Part shown: positions 5,965 to 11,683 of the stretch, piece after piece | How positions within the stretch are numbered: position 1 is the first letter of the stretch | Layout of the letters: each line of letters starts with the position of its first letter | Assembly: GCA_900556615.1 (NCBI GenBank) | Contig: USPP01000020.1 | Coordinates: forward strand, 1-11,683 | Length of the DNA stretch: 11,683 nt | Direction of reading: 5' to 3' | From: an uncultured Eubacteriales bacterium | GTDB taxonomy: Bacteria > Bacillota > Clostridia > Oscillospirales > CAG-272 | The notes under the pieces: generated by a model | Told to the model about the DNA's origin: nothing | Seen by the model: the letters and a program-made list of their open reading frames with translations, nothing else | The model's database searches: none | Position numbers and translations under genes: made by a program

Positions 5965-6034
5965 CTCCTCAATTTGTGTCGTCTGACGAAAAATCCGGCG
6001 GCACATCTGCGTAACAATCATTGAGCGGTATTAC
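5965..6034 (-). repeat. dispersed repeat, copy A (short)
   Basis: Shares with copies B and C the segment around GTCTGACGAAAAATC (5981-5995), the CAATCATT hairpin (6014-6021) and GCGGTATTACCTTAA. It directly abuts and includes the stop codon of the flavin reductase gene at 6031. Only about 70 bp match; the distal half found in copies B and C is missing. In copy A the hairpin arms are decayed (GCGTAA against TTGAGC). Confidence 0.7.
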
Positions 6035-6588
6035 CTTAATCTTTTTCCATCCGAGAATGCCTGTCCAACCTTTTCACCGAAATTCCAGTAGGCATGTGTT
6101 ACGCTGTCGTAAATAATCGGATTAAGCTTTTTCGCATCAACCTTGCCGTTTTCGTCGAGAATACTCTCGTCAGCAGAGACATTGACGATATCTCCAATGC
6201 AGATTCCATCCTCGTTGAACTTTATGAGTCTGCATTCCACCGTCATGGGCAACTCCTCGATAATTGGAGCGTTAACGTACTCGCTCTTGATGGCGTGAAA
6301 TCCTGCACGCGCAAACTTATCGGAAACGTCGTTTGCCGAAACGATACCGACATAATCGCAGGGTACGACCGTATTTGCTGTCGCAAAGCTTACAGTGAAT
6401 GCGCCTGTTTTCTTTATGTTCTCAGTGGTTTTGTGGTCATCTGCAAGGCAGACCATGACCTGACTGGTATCATAAATACCGCCCCAAGCTGCATTCATAG
6501 CATTGGGCGTGTTGTTTTCATCATACGTACCGACGATCAGCACGGGCATGGGATAAAGCCAGGTTCTTACTCCGAAATTCTTACGCAT
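6031..6588 (-). CDS. flavin reductase-like (FMN-binding split barrel) protein
   Basis: A 185-residue cytoplasmic protein of the Flavin_Reduct family. Residues 11-37 show the classic N-terminal block (LYPMPVLIVGTYD, then PNAMNAAWGG), and HKTTENIKKTGAFTVSF at 52-68 is the FMN-phosphate-binding region. The mid-region PCDYVGIVSANDVSDKF and the ELPMTVECRL strand are also typical. Length matches the family. Members bind FMN and reduce it with NAD(P)H, or act as small flavoprotein reductases; the electron acceptor here is unknown. The start is ATG at 6588 with AAGGAG 8 nt upstream. It is the last gene of the minus-strand operon, 62 nt after the GNAT gene, and its stop lies inside repeat copy A. Confidence 0.85.
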   Translation of the reverse strand: MRKNFGVRTWLYPMPVLIVGTYDENNTPNAMNAAWGGIYDTSQVMVCLADDHKTTENIKKTGAFTVSFATANTVVPCDYVGIVSANDVSDKFARAGFHAIKSEYVNAPIIEELPMTVECRLIKFNEDGICIGDIVNVSADESILDENGKVDAKKLNPIIYDSVTHAYWNFGEKVGQAFSDGKRLR

Positions 6589-6650
6589 AATAATCTCTCC
6601 TTATTTATTTGATTTTTTACAATCCATTTAAACCTCATTCGCGGTTCCAT

Positions 6651-7106
6651 TCATTCCGATGGCGCTAACCGTTTGAGATACATCCATTCTTCAGCTTCCT
6701 GTTCAGGCAGAAAGAATCCGCCGACCTTTCGGAATCCGAGCTTCTCGTAGAATCGCCACGCTTGCTCGTCGGCTTGCGTGCTTGTCATTAAATATTCATA
6801 CCTACAAGCCGCCATCGCTTTTTCCCATTCGTGCATCATCAGCGTGCCGAAGCCTTGGTTGCGATATGTCTCATCTATGTACAGAAGATCAAGGAACGGG
6901 ATGGTCTGCCAGAACAGGCTATACCGCAAAACACCGACGACAGGAGCCTTCAAACGGTTGTTCTGTCCTTCGTTTTTTACTGAATCGTCCTTGAGGACGT
7001 ATATCAATCCATTACAAATGCATTCGCCGAGGCGCGAAGGCGGTATGTGGCGGTCGAGTTCAGCAATCCTATGCTTGTCTTTGTTTTGAGCAAGCTCAAT
7101 AATCAT
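6651..7106 (-). CDS. GNAT-family N-acetyltransferase
   Basis: A 151-residue protein with the GNAT fold, expected to transfer an acetyl group from acetyl-CoA to an unknown amine. Motif A is clear: the strand FLDLLYIDETY (71-81), then the acetyl-CoA-binding loop RNQGFGT (82-88). Motif B follows as QADEQAWRFYEKLGFRKVGG (111-130), the usual Y-x-K-x-G-F signature. The ATG at 7106 is chosen because GAGGTG at 7117-7112 lies 5 nt before it; a longer in-frame start at 7169 would overlap the Nudix gene by 50 bases. Only 13 nt separate it from the Nudix stop, so the two are co-transcribed and probably translationally linked. The substrate cannot be inferred. Confidence 0.85.
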   Translation of the reverse strand: MIIELAQNKDKHRIAELDRHIPPSRLGECICNGLIYVLKDDSVKNEGQNNRLKAPVVGVLRYSLFWQTIPFLDLLYIDETYRNQGFGTLMMHEWEKAMAACRYEYLMTSTQADEQAWRFYEKLGFRKVGGFFLPEQEAEEWMYLKRLAPSE

Positions 7107-7119
7107 AGGTACACCTCGT

Positions 7120-7713
7120 TTACTGTCTATCTTCAAAATACTTTTTCCAATACGGATTTTCCTTATCAAAAATAGCCTTTTGCTCCGCGGTGAGCATGTT
7201 TGGATAGTCCGCGAACATATTAAATTCAGTTATCTTGTCAAAGCTGAATACCCATTCGCCACAACGGTTAGAGGTGTCCTTCCACCAAATCTTGTCACCT
7301 TTTTTGTTTCTATACCAAACGGCGCAATCGCCATGTTTCTCTTGGATTTTCGCAAGTATTTCTTCATCCGCTGGACAGAACTCGTAGTTAGGAATCTCGC
7401 TTTGCGTGATCCATTTGATATCGTTATGCTCCAGCTTCTGCGGTATGCCTTCGGCTATGGTTGCGTTGAACAGCGTCAGATGTACCGTGATATCGGGATA
7501 TTCGTGGACGACGTCCATAAACACGTCACCAACGGAAAGGGTAACGGCAAGCTCCTCCTGGCACTCTCGAATAAGCGCCTGTTCTTTCGTTTCACCGGGC
7601 TCGACCTTGCCGCCGACGAATTCCCAAAGGAGTCCTCTTGCCTTGTGTGCCGGGCGTTGGCAGATCATAAATTTAACGTCCTCCCAGATGAGAGCCGCTA
7701 CTACTTCGGTCAT
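7120..7713 (-). CDS. Nudix hydrolase (MutT-like) with C-terminal extension
   Basis: A 197-residue two-part protein. Residues 1-125 are a MutT-type Nudix domain, with the Nudix box running from Gly35 through Glu41 to Arg49-Glu50, Glu53-Glu54 and Val57. The usual glycine at position 56 is alanine. EFVGGKVEPGE just ahead is typical of 8-oxo-dGTP diphosphatases, so nucleotide sanitation is likely. Residues 127-197 are an extra domain (WYRNKKGDKIWW, GEWVFSFDK, DYPNMLT, FDKENPYW) that resembles a small family also found alone, possibly DUF7675; that name is from memory. The start is ATG at 7713, with GAGG at 7724-7721 seven nt upstream. Seventeen nt separate it from the phosphatase stop. Together with the phosphatase and GNAT it suggests a modification or repair role. 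Confidence 0.82.
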   Translation of the reverse strand: MTEVVAALIWEDVKFMICQRPAHKARGLLWEFVGGKVEPGETKEQALIRECQEELAVTLSVGDVFMDVVHEYPDITVHLTLFNATIAEGIPQKLEHNDIKWITQSEIPNYEFCPADEEILAKIQEKHGDCAVWYRNKKGDKIWWKDTSNRCGEWVFSFDKITEFNMFADYPNMLTAEQKAIFDKENPYWKKYFEDRQ

Positions 7714-7730
7714 AAAATCGCCTCATTTCA

Positions 7731-8234
7731 TTATTTATCCTGCTTTAGAACGGCATCAAGAAGCGCTGTGCAGCCGTCAAAAATATCCCGATACGCCACG
7801 TCAAAGCGATCGGAATACCACGGGTCGGCAACATCTCCGTCGCGGTCGGTGTAGCCCATCAGTTTATGCACCTTCCCGTCAGGATCACCACCGAAAATTC
7901 GGAGCATATTGCGAATGTTTGCGCTGTCCATGCCGATGAACAGGTCGTATTTGTCATAATCACTCTTCTGCAGTTGCACCGCGCGCTTGCCGCCGCAGGT
8001 GAGTCCGTGCTTTGCAAGCTCATCCTTTGCTGGCGGGTAGACCGGATTTCCGATACCGTTCCAGATCTCTTCCGTGCTTGTAGCGGAAGAGGAAACTTTA
8101 AAATAATTCGTCATACCTCGCTTTTTTACCATATCTTTGAAGATAAACTCCGCCATCGGACTGCGGCAGATGTTGCCGTGGCAGACAAACATAATCCTCA
8201 TCAGAACTCGATCACGATGGGTACTATCTCTCAT
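7731..8234 (-). CDS. low-molecular-weight protein tyrosine phosphatase
   Basis: A 167-residue cytoplasmic enzyme of the LMW-PTP family, which dephosphorylates tyrosine residues; arsenate reductases share the fold. The phosphate loop is Cys18-HGNIC-Arg24-Ser25, matching CX5R, and the general-acid motif DPW sits at 137-139. The GxxDPW-type tail and overall length fit the phosphatase rather than the arsenate reductase branch. The start is ATG at 8234, supported by a strong AAGGAG (8248-8243) 8 nt upstream; this adds 11 residues before the ATG at 8201, where homologues usually begin and which has only a weak ribosome site. It is the second gene of the operon, 25 nt after the regulator. Confidence 0.9.
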   Translation of the reverse strand: MRDSTHRDRVLMRIMFVCHGNICRSPMAEFIFKDMVKKRGMTNYFKVSSSATSTEEIWNGIGNPVYPPAKDELAKHGLTCGGKRAVQLQKSDYDKYDLFIGMDSANIRNMLRIFGGDPDGKVHKLMGYTDRDGDVADPWYSDRFDVAYRDIFDGCTALLDAVLKQDK

Positions 8235-8259
8235 AGGAAATACTCCTTTTATCTGTGCA

Positions 8260-8481
8260 TTATCCGTTACTTGAATGATCCGGTACTATCTCCACAATAT
8301 CATCCAGCGTGCAACCGAGCGCGGTGCAGATTTTCACAAGCACATCACTGGAAACGGTTGCGCCATCTTTTTTCATTTTTGCAAGTGTTGCCTGACTGAT
8401 TCCCGCTTTGATGGCAAGTTCCTTGCTCTTCATTTCGCGGTCAATGAGTAATTTGAACAATTTCTTATAGCTTGCAGCCAT
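8260..8481 (-). CDS. Cro/C1-type helix-turn-helix regulator
   Basis: A 73-residue single-domain DNA-binding protein of the HTH_26-like Xre class. KKLFKLLIDREMKSKELAIKAGISQATLAKMKKDG covers the first helices, with recognition helix around ISQATLAKMK (29-38), then VSSDVLVKICTALGCTLDDIVEI completes the five-helix fold. No sensor domain is present. The start is ATG at 8481, with GAGGTGGG at 8491-8484 ahead of it. As the first gene of the operon, directly behind the promoter at 8522-8550, it probably controls its own operon, but no clear operator palindrome is visible. Confidence 0.85.
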   Translation of the reverse strand: MAASYKKLFKLLIDREMKSKELAIKAGISQATLAKMKKDGATVSSDVLVKICTALGCTLDDIVEIVPDHSSNG

Positions 8482-8521
8482 TTCCCACCTCAGAAATAAA
8501 CTTGTATTTTTTCACAATTAT

Positions 8522-8550
8522 ATTATATTCTATTCTGTGACAAATTTCAA
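8522..8550 (-). promoter_or_regulatory. operon promoter
   Basis: On the minus strand, TTGAAA (8550-8545), a 17-bp spacer, and TATAAT (8527-8522). It precedes the regulator gene by about 35 bases from the predicted start and is the only good promoter before the five-gene operon. A second overlapping TATAAT lies 5 bp further downstream. Confidence 0.75.
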
Positions 8551-8989
8551 GAGGATAAGCCCAACAATTCATTGTTCATCGAATTTGTTTCACTTTCTCC
8601 AATCTATTTCATGGATTATTAAACAGATTATACTTGCTTTTTTTCTTATTTTCGTCAAACCTTATTCTATTGGTGATCTTCTTAATCTTCCGATTATTCA
8701 AATTGAGCGAACAAGAGTTATAATAGGAATAAAAATACCTACCATGAAGGACAAAGAGGATGTGGATCGCTGACCTATGTAATACCCGATATTCACGACA
8801 CTTTTCTGTTTTTCCATTCCGTGATGAAACGGATCCGTCTTCGGAAAAATGACATGCTGTACTTGATTCTTCCTTCGGTATTTTTATTGTTCGGGGGCAG
8901 ACCATCTTTATTTGTAAATCTAAAGCGGGATTTTTATCACTTTTGATTCCCTCGGTACTTGCCCGACGGTTAATGGGATAAATAACAAA
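8551..8989. other. AT-rich stretch without recognisable gene
   Basis: Open frames exist on both strands, the longest being 78 and 98 codons. Both are low-complexity, lack ribosome sites and show no family signature. The segment 8561-8720 is markedly AT-rich. It separates the operon promoter from the terminator at 8990-9024. Confidence 0.5.
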
Positions 8990-9024
8990 AAACCAAGATC
9001 AAATTACCGAATCGATCTTGGTTT
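8990..9024 (-). terminator. terminator of the surface-protein transcription unit
   Basis: An 11-bp perfect stem, AAACCAAGATC (8990-9000) with GATCTTGGTTT (9014-9024), and a 13-nt loop. On the minus strand it is followed by TTTTTGTTATTT, so it ends transcription arriving from the right. On the + strand the tail is weaker (CTGTTTTG), so some two-way function is possible. Confidence 0.75.
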
Positions 9025-9102
9025 CTGTTTTGATTATACAAGGTATTTCACAGTCTGCCAATCTATGCTCAGTTCCAAACCCTGCCGCCGGATATTATTC
9101 AG

Positions 9103-9279
9103 GCAACACCACCGGGTGCACGGCTTGTGCCTTGAAGACGTATCTGCTTTTCCATTTTCCGTCATACTTCACAAATTTCGTCGGCAGAGAAGTCCCTCTT
9201 GCCTTCTCAATTCGTATCGTCTGACGAAAAATCTGGCAGCACAACTACACAACAATCATTGTGCGGTATTTTGCCTTCA
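9103..9279 (-). repeat. dispersed repeat, copy B
   Basis: A copy of about 177 bp aligning with copy C nearly end to end and with copy A over its right 70 bp. Shared landmarks are CCGGGTGCACGGC (9113-9125), GTCATACTTCAC (9161-9172), TCGTCGGCAGAG (9178-9189), GTCTGACGAAAAATC (9219-9233) and the hairpin CAACAATCATTGTG (9250-9263). It abuts and includes the stop codon of the gene at 9277. On the minus strand it holds a frame of 54 codons (9259 to 9095) interrupted only by a TAG at codon 5; the remainder reads ARGTSLPTKFVKYDGKWKS, then YVFKAQAVHPVVLPE. Confidence 0.75.
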
Positions 9280-10008
9280 ATTTTTCTTCTTTCCGGTATA
9301 AATGCAAACGCCGGCAAGAGCAATCACAGTCACCGCAATGGAAGCGGTAAAGAATATATCGGCTGTATCTGTTGAGCCTTGATTATCGTCGCTGCTTGCA
9401 GGAGCGGTAGGTTTAGGAGCTTCTGTGGGAGATGCTTCATCATGAAAGACCGCATCGACATTATACCAGGTATCGTCATCAAAAACAAACTGCCAGCCAA
9501 TGCTGCGCCCGTCCTTGGGCTGACCGTTTTCATAAAGCTTGACGCCGGCTTTAGCACCATAATAGTTATTTCTGATAGCCCACGCGCAATTTTGGAAATT
9601 ATCCATAACTAAGAGGTATTCTCCGGCGGAGACGCCGCCGTCAGGCAGTTCTACTCCTTTAGTCCACCACATCCAAGAATTATCACCGGGTTCAATTTTT
9701 ATCTTGCAAATAGGCTCTTGGCTAACGGTATAATCGTAATTGTACGCCCATCTGTAAACAGAGAAGTCGCAGCTGGCAGCTCCATCGTCACTTCCACAGG
9801 GAAGATGGAAATTAACCTTATTCAGCTTGCCGGAGCCTATTACAACGATACGAACTGCTACCGAATCGTTTCCTCTGCCATTTCCGTCAAAGAACTCTTC
9901 GGGACTTAAGGAATCTCCCCACATATTGCTAGCGTCCGCGAATGCGGAAATCGCCAGCATACTAACAAGCATGATTCCAGAGAGAAGAACAGCAAATACT
10001 CTTTTCAT
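9277..10008 (-). CDS. secreted, membrane-anchored beta-rich protein, paralogue 1
   Basis: A 243-residue protein of unrecognised family. Residues 1-24 form a signal peptide (MKRVFAV start, hydrophobic core, SAFA cleavage site). Residues 27-190 are a tryptophan- and aspartate-rich domain with predicted beta strands, including IKIEPGDN, AGEYLLVMDN, CAWAIRNNYYG and GWQFVFDDDTWYNVD. A Thr/Pro/Ser/Asp linker (191-215) leads to a transmembrane helix (217-238) and the tail KKKN. This layout resembles an extracellular domain held by a C-terminal membrane helix. It parallels the neighbour at 10031 (YRWAYNYDYTV against YKWENTYDETV), so the two arose by tandem duplication. The ATG at 10008 has AAGGAG 7 nt upstream, and 22 nt separate it from its paralogue. 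A carbohydrate-binding role is possible but unsupported. Confidence 0.7.
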   Translation of the reverse strand: MKRVFAVLLSGIMLVSMLAISAFADASNMWGDSLSPEEFFDGNGRGNDSVAVRIVVIGSGKLNKVNFHLPCGSDDGAASCDFSVYRWAYNYDYTVSQEPICKIKIEPGDNSWMWWTKGVELPDGGVSAGEYLLVMDNFQNCAWAIRNNYYGAKAGVKLYENGQPKDGRSIGWQFVFDDDTWYNVDAVFHDEASPTEAPKPTAPASSDDNQGSTDTADIFFTASIAVTVIALAGVCIYTGKKKN

Positions 10009-10030
10009 TTTTTATCTCCTTATATAATAT

Positions 10031-10918
10031 TTATTTTTTATTTTTACGTTTGTTTATAACAATGACAGCGACAACAACAGCCGCTACAACGACAACAGCA
10101 ATAATTCCGATAATCAGACCGATATCGAGACCGCCTTTATCTTCACTGTCGTCGGGCTTTTCGGTATCCGTTACAGCGGTATTTTCTTCGGTATCCGATG
10201 TATTATTATTCGCCGTTATTTCGGCTGAGGTATCGGGTGCCTCGGTATCTGCTCCGGAGGACACATCGGGTAAGTCGGTAGATACTGCATCAGAGGAAGA
10301 TTCCGCACTGTCGTTTTCAGACTTGAGCATGACCTCATCCCACCAGTCGTTTCCGTCCTCAAACATAAGCTGCCACTGAAGGGTGTTGTTGTATTCTTCT
10401 CCGTCTATATAAGCGAGAAAATGACGGTATTTAGAAGGCTGGAAAAGATATGTTCTGATTGCCCATTCCGCATCAACGTTATCTATTTCAATCAGATATT
10501 CTCCGCCTTCAAGAGGGGTATTAAGATTCAGCATATAGTAATAGGAGCTTTGCATATCTTCCGGAACAAGTTTAACGCTCTCATATGCCTGAATCGGCTC
10601 TTTAGCGACAGTTTCATCATAAGTGTTTTCCCATTTATAGATTTTCAGATCAAAGGTCGGAGCGCCGTTTTTCGCCTCATTTGTTCCCTCGGAACCGGCC
10701 AACGCAGGATAAATAGCAACAAGCTTACCGCCGTTACGAATTGCAAACCGCATGCCTATCGATTCGCTGAAGGAACCTCCGTTGCGATTCAGATCAACAT
10801 AACCGCCCTCTTCTTCGCTGAGCATCGGATCTACCCACGGATTTGACGCCGATACCGCTATCGGTACTATTGACAGAAACAGGGATAATGCGAGCAATAA
10901 CATCAATATTTTTTTCAT
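10031..10918 (-). CDS. secreted, membrane-anchored beta-rich protein, paralogue 2
   Basis: A 295-residue relative of the preceding gene, also of unrecognised family. The signal peptide spans 1-24 (MKKILML, cleavage after AVSA). The beta-rich domain covers 26-198, with SESIGMRFAIRNGGKLVAIY, FDLKIYKWENTYDETV, GGEYLIEIDN, EWAIRTYLF and LQWQLMFEDGNDWWDEV all aligning with paralogue 1. A long acidic Ser/Thr linker (200-262) is followed by a transmembrane helix of Ile/Val/Ala (266-288) and the basic tail NKRKNKK. The linker is more than twice the length of that in paralogue 1, which would lift the domain further from the membrane. The ATG at 10918 has AAGGAAAGG about 8 nt upstream. The 204-nt gap to the upstream beta-helix gene is filled by repeat copy C. 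Confidence 0.72.
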   Translation of the reverse strand: MKKILMLLLALSLFLSIVPIAVSASNPWVDPMLSEEEGGYVDLNRNGGSFSESIGMRFAIRNGGKLVAIYPALAGSEGTNEAKNGAPTFDLKIYKWENTYDETVAKEPIQAYESVKLVPEDMQSSYYYMLNLNTPLEGGEYLIEIDNVDAEWAIRTYLFQPSKYRHFLAYIDGEEYNNTLQWQLMFEDGNDWWDEVMLKSENDSAESSSDAVSTDLPDVSSGADTEAPDTSAEITANNNTSDTEENTAVTDTEKPDDSEDKGGLDIGLIIGIIAVVVVAAVVVAVIVINKRKNKK

Positions 10919-10953
10919 AACTAATACCTTTCCTTATATATAATTTTTAAAGT

Positions 10954-11126
10954 AATACCGCCGGGTGTACGGCTAACACCTTTGTTGCGCATTTGTTTGC
11001 ATCTTTCCGTCATACTTCACAGGTTTCGTCGGCAGAGGAATCACGCTTGCCTCCTTAATTTGTATTGTCTGACGGAAAAATCCGGCGACACAACTGCACA
11101 ACAATCATTGTGCGGTATTGCTTTAA
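10954..11126 (-). repeat. dispersed repeat, copy C
   Basis: About 173 bp matching copy B, with CCGGGTGTACGGC (10961-10973), GTCATACTTCAC (11009-11020), TCGTCGGCAGAG (11028-11039), GTCTGACGGAAAAATC and the hairpin GCACAACAATCATTGTGC (11096-11113). It abuts and includes the stop codon of the beta-helix gene at 11123. Its coding frame is broken relative to copy B by an extra base in the GACGG run and further indels. On the minus strand a GTG at 11043 preceded by GGAGG opens a 23-codon frame (IPLPTKPVKYDGKMQ). Confidence 0.75.
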
Positions 11127-11683
11127 TTTGTTTGTTCGTCATATCGGATGATTCCTCCGAAGTCCAAAAGCCCAAAAACTTTGGGATGCTCTGCAACCAG
11201 CTCATAATCACCGGACCCATGACCGAGAAGAAAGTTATAGCCGATTTTGCCATTTTCGGATTCCTTTACAGCCATGCGGGTGACGGAGCAATCATAATAG
11301 GAAATTTTATTCGGATAACCGTTATTCTCCGTTCCGTCCAGCAGCAGCCCAAGACTGGTGTCAAATTTATATACATTAAAATGACAGCGCTGGAAGGTAA
11401 GCTGTTTTGCATACTTCATATGAACGGCAACACTGTTTTCCTGTTGTCCGGTATCAAAACGGCAGGCGGTAAAGACGGAATCGCGGACAATCGCTCCGCT
11501 GTCGGCATCCCCGTCTATCAGAATCATTACGGTATTATTCACATTGGTAATGCTTCCGAACTGACGGAAAAGATTATCCCGGCTGTCCCCGTTTTCTCCG
11601 GTTCCCGCCTGAAGTATAATACCGGTCTTATTAAAGCACAGAGCCTGTACTCGGTCCACATAGGATTCGCTCATGGCGGTAAA
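11123..11683 (-). CDS. C-terminal part of a probable right-handed beta-helix protein
   Basis: The last 186 residues of a protein whose start lies right of the window. Repeated short strands ending in polar turns (ITNVNNTVMILIDGD, AIVRDSVFTACRFDTG, VAVHMKYAKQLTFQRCHFNVYKFD, NKISYYDCSVTRMAV) are the pattern of a parallel beta-helix, as in pectate-lyase-like and tail-spike-like proteins. The motif N..V.DS.F..C.F recurs in slightly altered form. It may be a secreted glycan-active enzyme or adhesin, but no catalytic residues can be assigned from this part. It precedes the two paralogous surface proteins on the same strand. The frame ends at a TAA inside repeat copy C. Confidence 0.6.
   Translation of the reverse strand, partial: FTAMSESYVDRVQALCFNKTGIILQAGTGENGDSRDNLFRQFGSITNVNNTVMILIDGDADSGAIVRDSVFTACRFDTGQQENSVAVHMKYAKQLTFQRCHFNVYKFDTSLGLLLDGTENNGYPNKISYYDCSVTRMAVKESENGKIGYNFLLGHGSGDYELVAEHPKVFGLLDFGGIIRYDEQTN

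Noticed and set aside
6094..6612. 172-codon + strand frame
   Set aside because: Antisense to the flavin reductase-like gene and without a family signature.
8537..8773. 78-codon + strand frame with hydrophobic stretch
   Set aside because: Begins within the operon promoter region, lacks a ribosome site, and its hydrophobicity follows from AT-rich sequence.
8609..8905. 98-codon minus-strand frame
   Set aside because: Low-complexity translation, no ribosome site, no recognisable motif; the region is AT-rich and appears non-coding.

Overview
The window looks like chromosomal DNA of a low- to mid-GC Gram-positive anaerobe, most likely a gut Clostridium-class bacterium of the Oscillospiraceae/Ruminococcaceae type. 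This rests on AGGAGG-type ribosome sites, sigma-70-like promoters, hairpin-plus-U-tract terminators, and the protein families present (DUF6076, AAA-ATPase_like/DUF1703, serine-recombinase tails). The taxonomic call is inference; no rRNA or marker gene is present.

Left part (1-3055, + strand): a frameshifted DUF6076-type gene, then a 612-residue HTH / AAA-ATPase-like / PD-(D/E)XK protein. Its promoter is near-consensus and sits among repeated CGAAA motifs. Next come a promoter-to-terminator unit of about 70 nt (candidate small RNA), a second promoter, short repeats, and the orphan 3' half of a tRNA with encoded CCA and a strong terminator. The simplest reading is that 1 to about 3055 is the right end of an element integrated into a tRNA gene. 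The intact tRNA and the integrase would then lie left of the window.

Middle-left (3110-4630): a decayed zone. It holds the tail of a large serine recombinase, an intact stand-alone PAS protein, and at least three broken small reading frames, all on the minus strand. It looks like the ruins of a second, older element.

Middle (4633-8550, minus strand): a transglutaminase-like protein with its own extended -10 promoter. Upstream of it lies a compact five-gene operon, in transcription order: Cro/C1-type regulator, low-molecular-weight protein tyrosine phosphatase, Nudix hydrolase with a C-terminal extension, GNAT acetyltransferase, flavin reductase-like protein. A clear promoter lies at 8522-8550.

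Right part (8990-11683, minus strand): the C-terminal end of a probable beta-helix protein, then two tandem paralogous secreted proteins, each with signal peptide, beta-rich domain, acidic/Ser/Thr linker, transmembrane helix and basic tail. A hairpin terminator at 8990-9024 closes the unit.

A dispersed repeat occurs three times (5965-6034, 9103-9279, 10954-11126), always in the same orientation and always abutting the stop codon of a minus-strand gene. One copy keeps a mostly open small reading frame. This repeat, the attachment-site-like tRNA half, the candidate small RNA and the CGAAA array are the least ordinary things in the window.
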